Shown here: piece after piece, positions 14,875 through 17,486 of the stretch | How positions within the stretch are numbered: position 1 is the stretch's first letter | Layout: each line of letters begins with the position of its first letter | Assembly: GCA_023432075.1 (NCBI GenBank) | Contig: JAEYVD010000057.1 | Span: 1-17,486 of the forward strand | DNA length: 17,486 nt | Direction: 5' to 3' | DNA from: Pseudomonadota bacterium | GTDB lineage: Bacteria > Pseudomonadota > Gammaproteobacteria > Burkholderiales > Burkholderiaceae_B | The notes under the pieces: model-generated | Databases searched by the model: none | Seen by the model: only the letters and a program-made list of their open reading frames with translations | Told to the model about the DNA's origin: nothing | Translations under genes and position numbers: made by a program

Positions 14875-15210
14875 ATGAATCGAAAGCACCAGCGCGCTGA
14901 AATGGCTTTGCATCGTGAACGCGTGAATGACAGCTTCCACGAGCTGCTCGCCGGCACGGAAGACCTGTTGCGTTCGACCGCGTCGTACACGGGCTCCGAG
15001 ATCGAATCGGCGCGGGCGCGTCTGAAGCGCCAGCTCGCCGACGCGCGTGAATCCGCAGGCGGATGGGAAGGCGTTGCGCGCGAACGGGCGCGCCGGGCCA
15101 CGGCTTACGCGGACGAATACGTGCATGAGAATGCGTGGAAGTCCGTCGGCGTGGCGGCGATTGTGGGCGCCGTGCTCGGCTGCATCTTTGTGGCGGGCAA
15201 TCGACGCTAA
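14875..15210 (+). CDS. DUF883 family protein (ElaB/YqjD-like membrane-anchored protein)
   Basis: 111 aa. The layout is that of the ElaB/YqjD/YgaM group: a hydrophilic helical N-terminal part (about 8-85; for example HELLAGTEDLLRSTASYTGSEI followed by RARLKRQLADA), then YADEYVHENAWKSVGVAAIVGAVLG with the conserved V-x-x-N-P/A-W-x-x-V-G motif, and a single C-terminal transmembrane helix (about 90-107) rich in small residues, ending in NRR. In E. coli these proteins are tail-anchored in the inner membrane, RpoS-controlled, and YqjD and ElaB bind ribosomes in stationary phase; the role here is inferred. AAGGAAC lies 6 bp before ATG 14875. It is followed after 9 bp by the PLD lipoprotein gene, clearly in one operon. 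Confidence 0.9.
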   Translation: MNRKHQRAEMALHRERVNDSFHELLAGTEDLLRSTASYTGSEIESARARLKRQLADARESAGGWEGVARERARRATAYADEYVHENAWKSVGVAAIVGAVLGCIFVAGNRR

Positions 15211-15219
15211 GGGCGCATC

Positions 15220-16716
15220 ATGAGCCCATTACCGGCGTTGAGCCGGGGTGGGCCGCGCAATGCCTTGCCGCAATTGACGGCTGACGCGCGCCGGTGGGCG
15301 CGTGCCGTGCTGTTTGCGTGTGTCGCGTCCGTGCTTGCAGCCTGCGCCAGCGTTCCCGACGCGCAGGAACGGCACGCACGCGCCGCGCAGGCGGGCCTGT
15401 CCGCGGATGCGGCGCAGGACAGCTATCGTCGCGGGCAAGGCATTGCAGCGGACCCTCAAACCCCCAAGGACGATTTTCTCGCACGGCACCTGGCGGTGGA
15501 GCAGGCGGTCAGCGGCGCGCCGCTGGTCAAAGGCAACCGCGTGCGCCTGCTTGCCGATGGACCCAGCACGTACAAGGCGATGCTCCAATCCATCGCCCAG
15601 GCGCGCCGCTACGTGCATATGGAAACCTATATCTTCGAGGATGATGCCGAAGGCAATCGCTTTGCAGATGCGCTGATCGCGGCGCGCAACCGTGGCGCCG
15701 AGGTGTCGCTGATGGTGGACGCGGTCGGCACGATCAAGACGCCCGATGAACTCTTCCAGCGCATGCGCGACGCCGGCGTGCAGGTAGCGGTCTTCAATCC
15801 CGTCAATCCGGTCAACGCCCGCGCCGGCTGGTCCCCGAACCAGCGCAACCACCGCAAGGTGCTGGTCGTTGATGGCAAGGTGGGCTACCTGGGCGGTATC
15901 AACGTCAGCAGCGTGTACGAGTCGTCTTCGTTTTCGGGCGGCGGCGGCTCCGGGTCGGGATCCGGCGGCGGTTCGCGGGGCGGCTCGGGCGGCAAGGCGG
16001 GAGAGCCCGCCAAGGATGCCGATTCAGCGCCCTGGCGCGACACGCATCTGCGCATCGAAGGGCCAGCGGTGGCAGAGCTGGAGCAGGTGCTACAGGCTGG
16101 CTGGGCATCGCAGGCCAAGGAGCCCATCAAGGGCGGCGATTCGAAGGTCGCGCCGCCCGTGGGCGACACGATGGTCCGCATCCTGGCGAACCAACCCGAC
16201 CGCAGCGACGGCTACACGGTCTATCTGACGTTGATGTCGGCGTTCGAAAGCGCGCAGAAGTCCATCCACATCACGATGGCCTACTTCGTGCCGGATCCGG
16301 CCTTTATCGAGGTGCTGCAATCCGCGGCGCGGCGTGGGGTGGACGTGGTGCTGGTGCTGCCGGGCTTCAGCGACTCGTCGCTGGTGTTCCATGCAGGGCG
16401 TTCGCACTACACGGATCTGCTGCGCGCGGGCGTGAAGATCTACGAACGGCGTGACGCCTTGCTGCATGCGAAGACGGCGGTGGTCGATGGCGTCTGGTCG
16501 ACCGTGGGCTCCAGCAACATGGATTGGCGCAGTTTTGCGCTGAACTACGAGATCAACGCCGTGGTGCTGGGCCCCGAGTTCGCGGGCGACATGGAGGCGC
16601 TGTTTCAGCGCGACGTGGCCGATGCCGTGCAGGTGACGCCCGAGGCCTGGAAGGAACGCGGCCTGGACGACCGCTTCATGGAGTCGTTCTCGCGCATGTT
16701 CGAGCGCTGGTTGTAG
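15220..16716 (+). CDS. Phospholipase D/cardiolipin synthase-type lipoprotein
   Basis: 498 aa. It has two PLD catalytic motifs: HRKVLVVD (His211, Lys213, Asp218) with G-G-I-N-V-S after it, and HAKTAVVD (His416, Lys418, Asp423) with G-S-S-N-M-D after it. Both are intact, so the enzyme should work as a phosphatidyltransferase or phospholipase, most like cardiolipin synthases. A long basic N-terminus (1-28) precedes a hydrophobic stretch and lipobox LAAC (39-42), so Cys42 is the likely acylated residue and the enzyme would face the periplasm; a plain signal anchor is the alternative. After the first motif lies a Gly/Ser-rich insert (240-258) with extra low-complexity sequence to about 265, not part of the catalytic core. 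AAGGGCG precedes ATG 15220. It is translated from the same operon as the DUF883 protein, 9 bp upstream. Confidence 0.9.
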   Translation: MSPLPALSRGGPRNALPQLTADARRWARAVLFACVASVLAACASVPDAQERHARAAQAGLSADAAQDSYRRGQGIAADPQTPKDDFLARHLAVEQAVSGAPLVKGNRVRLLADGPSTYKAMLQSIAQARRYVHMETYIFEDDAEGNRFADALIAARNRGAEVSLMVDAVGTIKTPDELFQRMRDAGVQVAVFNPVNPVNARAGWSPNQRNHRKVLVVDGKVGYLGGINVSSVYESSSFSGGGGSGSGSGGGSRGGSGGKAGEPAKDADSAPWRDTHLRIEGPAVAELEQVLQAGWASQAKEPIKGGDSKVAPPVGDTMVRILANQPDRSDGYTVYLTLMSAFESAQKSIHITMAYFVPDPAFIEVLQSAARRGVDVVLVLPGFSDSSLVFHAGRSHYTDLLRAGVKIYERRDALLHAKTAVVDGVWSTVGSSNMDWRSFALNYEINAVVLGPEFAGDMEALFQRDVADAVQVTPEAWKERGLDDRFMESFSRMFERWL

Positions 16717-16725
16717 CGGGTGCGC

Positions 16726-16754
16726 GGGCGGCTCGGATCCCGTCCGCGCCGCCC
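16726..16754. terminator. Possible hairpin between convergent PLD and glutamate synthase-like genes
   Basis: GGGCGGC and GCCGCCC can pair, with an inner CGGA/TCCG stem, in the 48-bp gap between the two convergent genes. There is no T tract on either side, so terminator function is uncertain. Confidence 0.35.
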
Positions 16755-16764
16755 GTCAGCGCCG

Positions 16765-17486
16765 TCAGGAGTTGCCCGCGGCGGCGGCCTGTGCGGCGTG
16801 CTCGCGCGCCAAGGCAGTGGTGATGTCGTGGGTGGGCTGGAACGACTGCGCCTGCGCCATCGTCCAGCCTGCGCGAAAGACCTGGTGCCGGAATTCGCCG
16901 CGCAGCAGTTCGCCGGGCGCCAGTTCCGGAAACAGCGCGGACAGGAGGCGGATTTCGCTGGGCGAGATGCGGCGCGCGATATGGTGCGGGCGCAACTGGC
17001 CCGGGTGGGTCAGGCCTGCCGCGGCCAGCAATTCGGCAAGTGCATGCAGCGTGTTCTTGTGAAAGTTGGCCACGCGCTGCGCCTTGTCCGGCACCACCAG
17101 CGCGCGTTGCCGTAGCGGATCCTGCGTGGTGACGCCGGTGGGGCATTTGCCGGTGTGGCAGGCCTGGGCCTGGATGCAGCCTATGGCAAACATGAAACCC
17201 CGCGCGGCGTTGCACCAGTCGGCGCCCATCGCCATCACGCGGGCCATGTCGAACGCAGTGATGATCTTGCCGGACGCGCCCAGCTTGATGCGATCGCGCA
17301 GATTTACGCCGATGAGCGTGTTGTGCACGAGCCGCAGCGCCTCGCGCAGCGGCGTGCCGACGTGATCCACGAATTCCACGGGCGCCGCGCCCGTGCCGCC
17401 TTCCGCGCCGTCCACCACGATGAAGTCAGGGGTGATGCCGGTTTCAAGCATCGCCTTGACGATGGCGAACCACTCCCAGGGATGCC
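16765..17486 (-). CDS. FMN-binding glutamate synthase-like protein, C-terminal part (runs off right edge)
   Basis: About 239 residues of the C-terminal region; the frame is open through the right edge (it reads HPWEWFAIVKAMLETG there), so the start lies outside the window. The sequence contains DFIVVDGAEGGTGAAPVEF, the FMN-phosphate-binding loop of the glutamate synthase TIM barrel. The cysteine pattern C-x5-C-x4-C (CIQAQACHTGKC, about 17178-17143) is that of the 3Fe-4S cluster of the GltB synthase domain, followed by PTGVTTQDPLRQRALV. This matches the short, stand-alone 'FMN-binding glutamate synthase family' proteins, which lack the amidotransferase domain of GltB. Their substrate is not firmly known, so glutamate synthesis should not be assumed. 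The tail ends in an Ala-rich segment. It converges with the PLD gene. Confidence 0.9.
   Translation of the reverse strand, partial: HPWEWFAIVKAMLETGITPDFIVVDGAEGGTGAAPVEFVDHVGTPLREALRLVHNTLIGVNLRDRIKLGASGKIITAFDMARVMAMGADWCNAARGFMFAIGCIQAQACHTGKCPTGVTTQDPLRQRALVVPDKAQRVANFHKNTLHALAELLAAAGLTHPGQLRPHHIARRISPSEIRLLSALFPELAPGELLRGEFRHQVFRAGWTMAQAQSFQPTHDITTALAREHAAQAAAAGNS

Noticed and set aside
14549..14878. 109-aa open frame between egtD and the DUF883 gene
   Set aside because: No Shine-Dalgarno, overlaps the egtD promoter and the DUF883 start, and shows no domain-like pattern.

Overview
The window is high-GC bacterial chromosome that reads as a beta-proteobacterium of the Alcaligenaceae, most like Achromobacter or Bordetella. 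That placement is an inference from protein style, codon use and gene neighbourhood (GST next to purB, a YddG-type exporter, an egtB/egtD pair, a PLD lipoprotein next to a DUF883 protein). It is ordinary core and near-core chromosome. I see no phage, transposon, CRISPR array or conventional defence system.

Layout, left to right. The 5' end of a glutathione S-transferase gene (minus) runs off the left edge and diverges from purB (plus). A periplasmic cytochrome c' (plus) and a membrane cytochrome b561 (minus) converge on a shared hairpin terminator. A 93-aa protein (minus) follows, then about 590 bp without a convincing gene, then a 119-aa protein (minus). The plus strand then carries a DUF3053-like lipoprotein, a PerM/AI-2E-type membrane protein, a 73-aa protein and a membrane diguanylate cyclase with an extracytoplasmic sensor. 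A 79-aa protein (minus) diverges from a YddG-like amino-acid exporter (plus), followed by a 63-aa two-helix membrane protein (minus) and an 83-aa protein (plus).

From about 10.5 to 11.9 kb is a compact set of three plus-strand genes: a 63-aa Pro/Asp-rich protein, a 24-aa membrane microprotein with a near-perfect ribosome binding site, and a 307-aa multi-helix membrane protein. This is the least understood part of the window and the best place to look for something new. A CAT-anticodon tRNA gene (minus) with its own promoter and a strong hairpin terminator comes next. It is followed on the minus strand by the two-gene ergothioneine operon egtD-egtB, which makes hercynine from histidine and then performs the oxidative C-S bond formation. 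Diverging from egtD is a plus-strand pair: a DUF883 (ElaB/YqjD-like) membrane-anchored protein and a phospholipase D/cardiolipin synthase-type lipoprotein. The C-terminal part of an FMN-dependent glutamate synthase-like protein (minus) runs off the right edge.

Several units touch envelope and stress physiology: ergothioneine, DUF883 plus the PLD lipoprotein, the small-protein operon, cytochrome c', and c-di-GMP synthesis. No sequence evidence ties them into a single system. Protein family calls come from recognising motifs by eye, and promoter calls are visual matches only.
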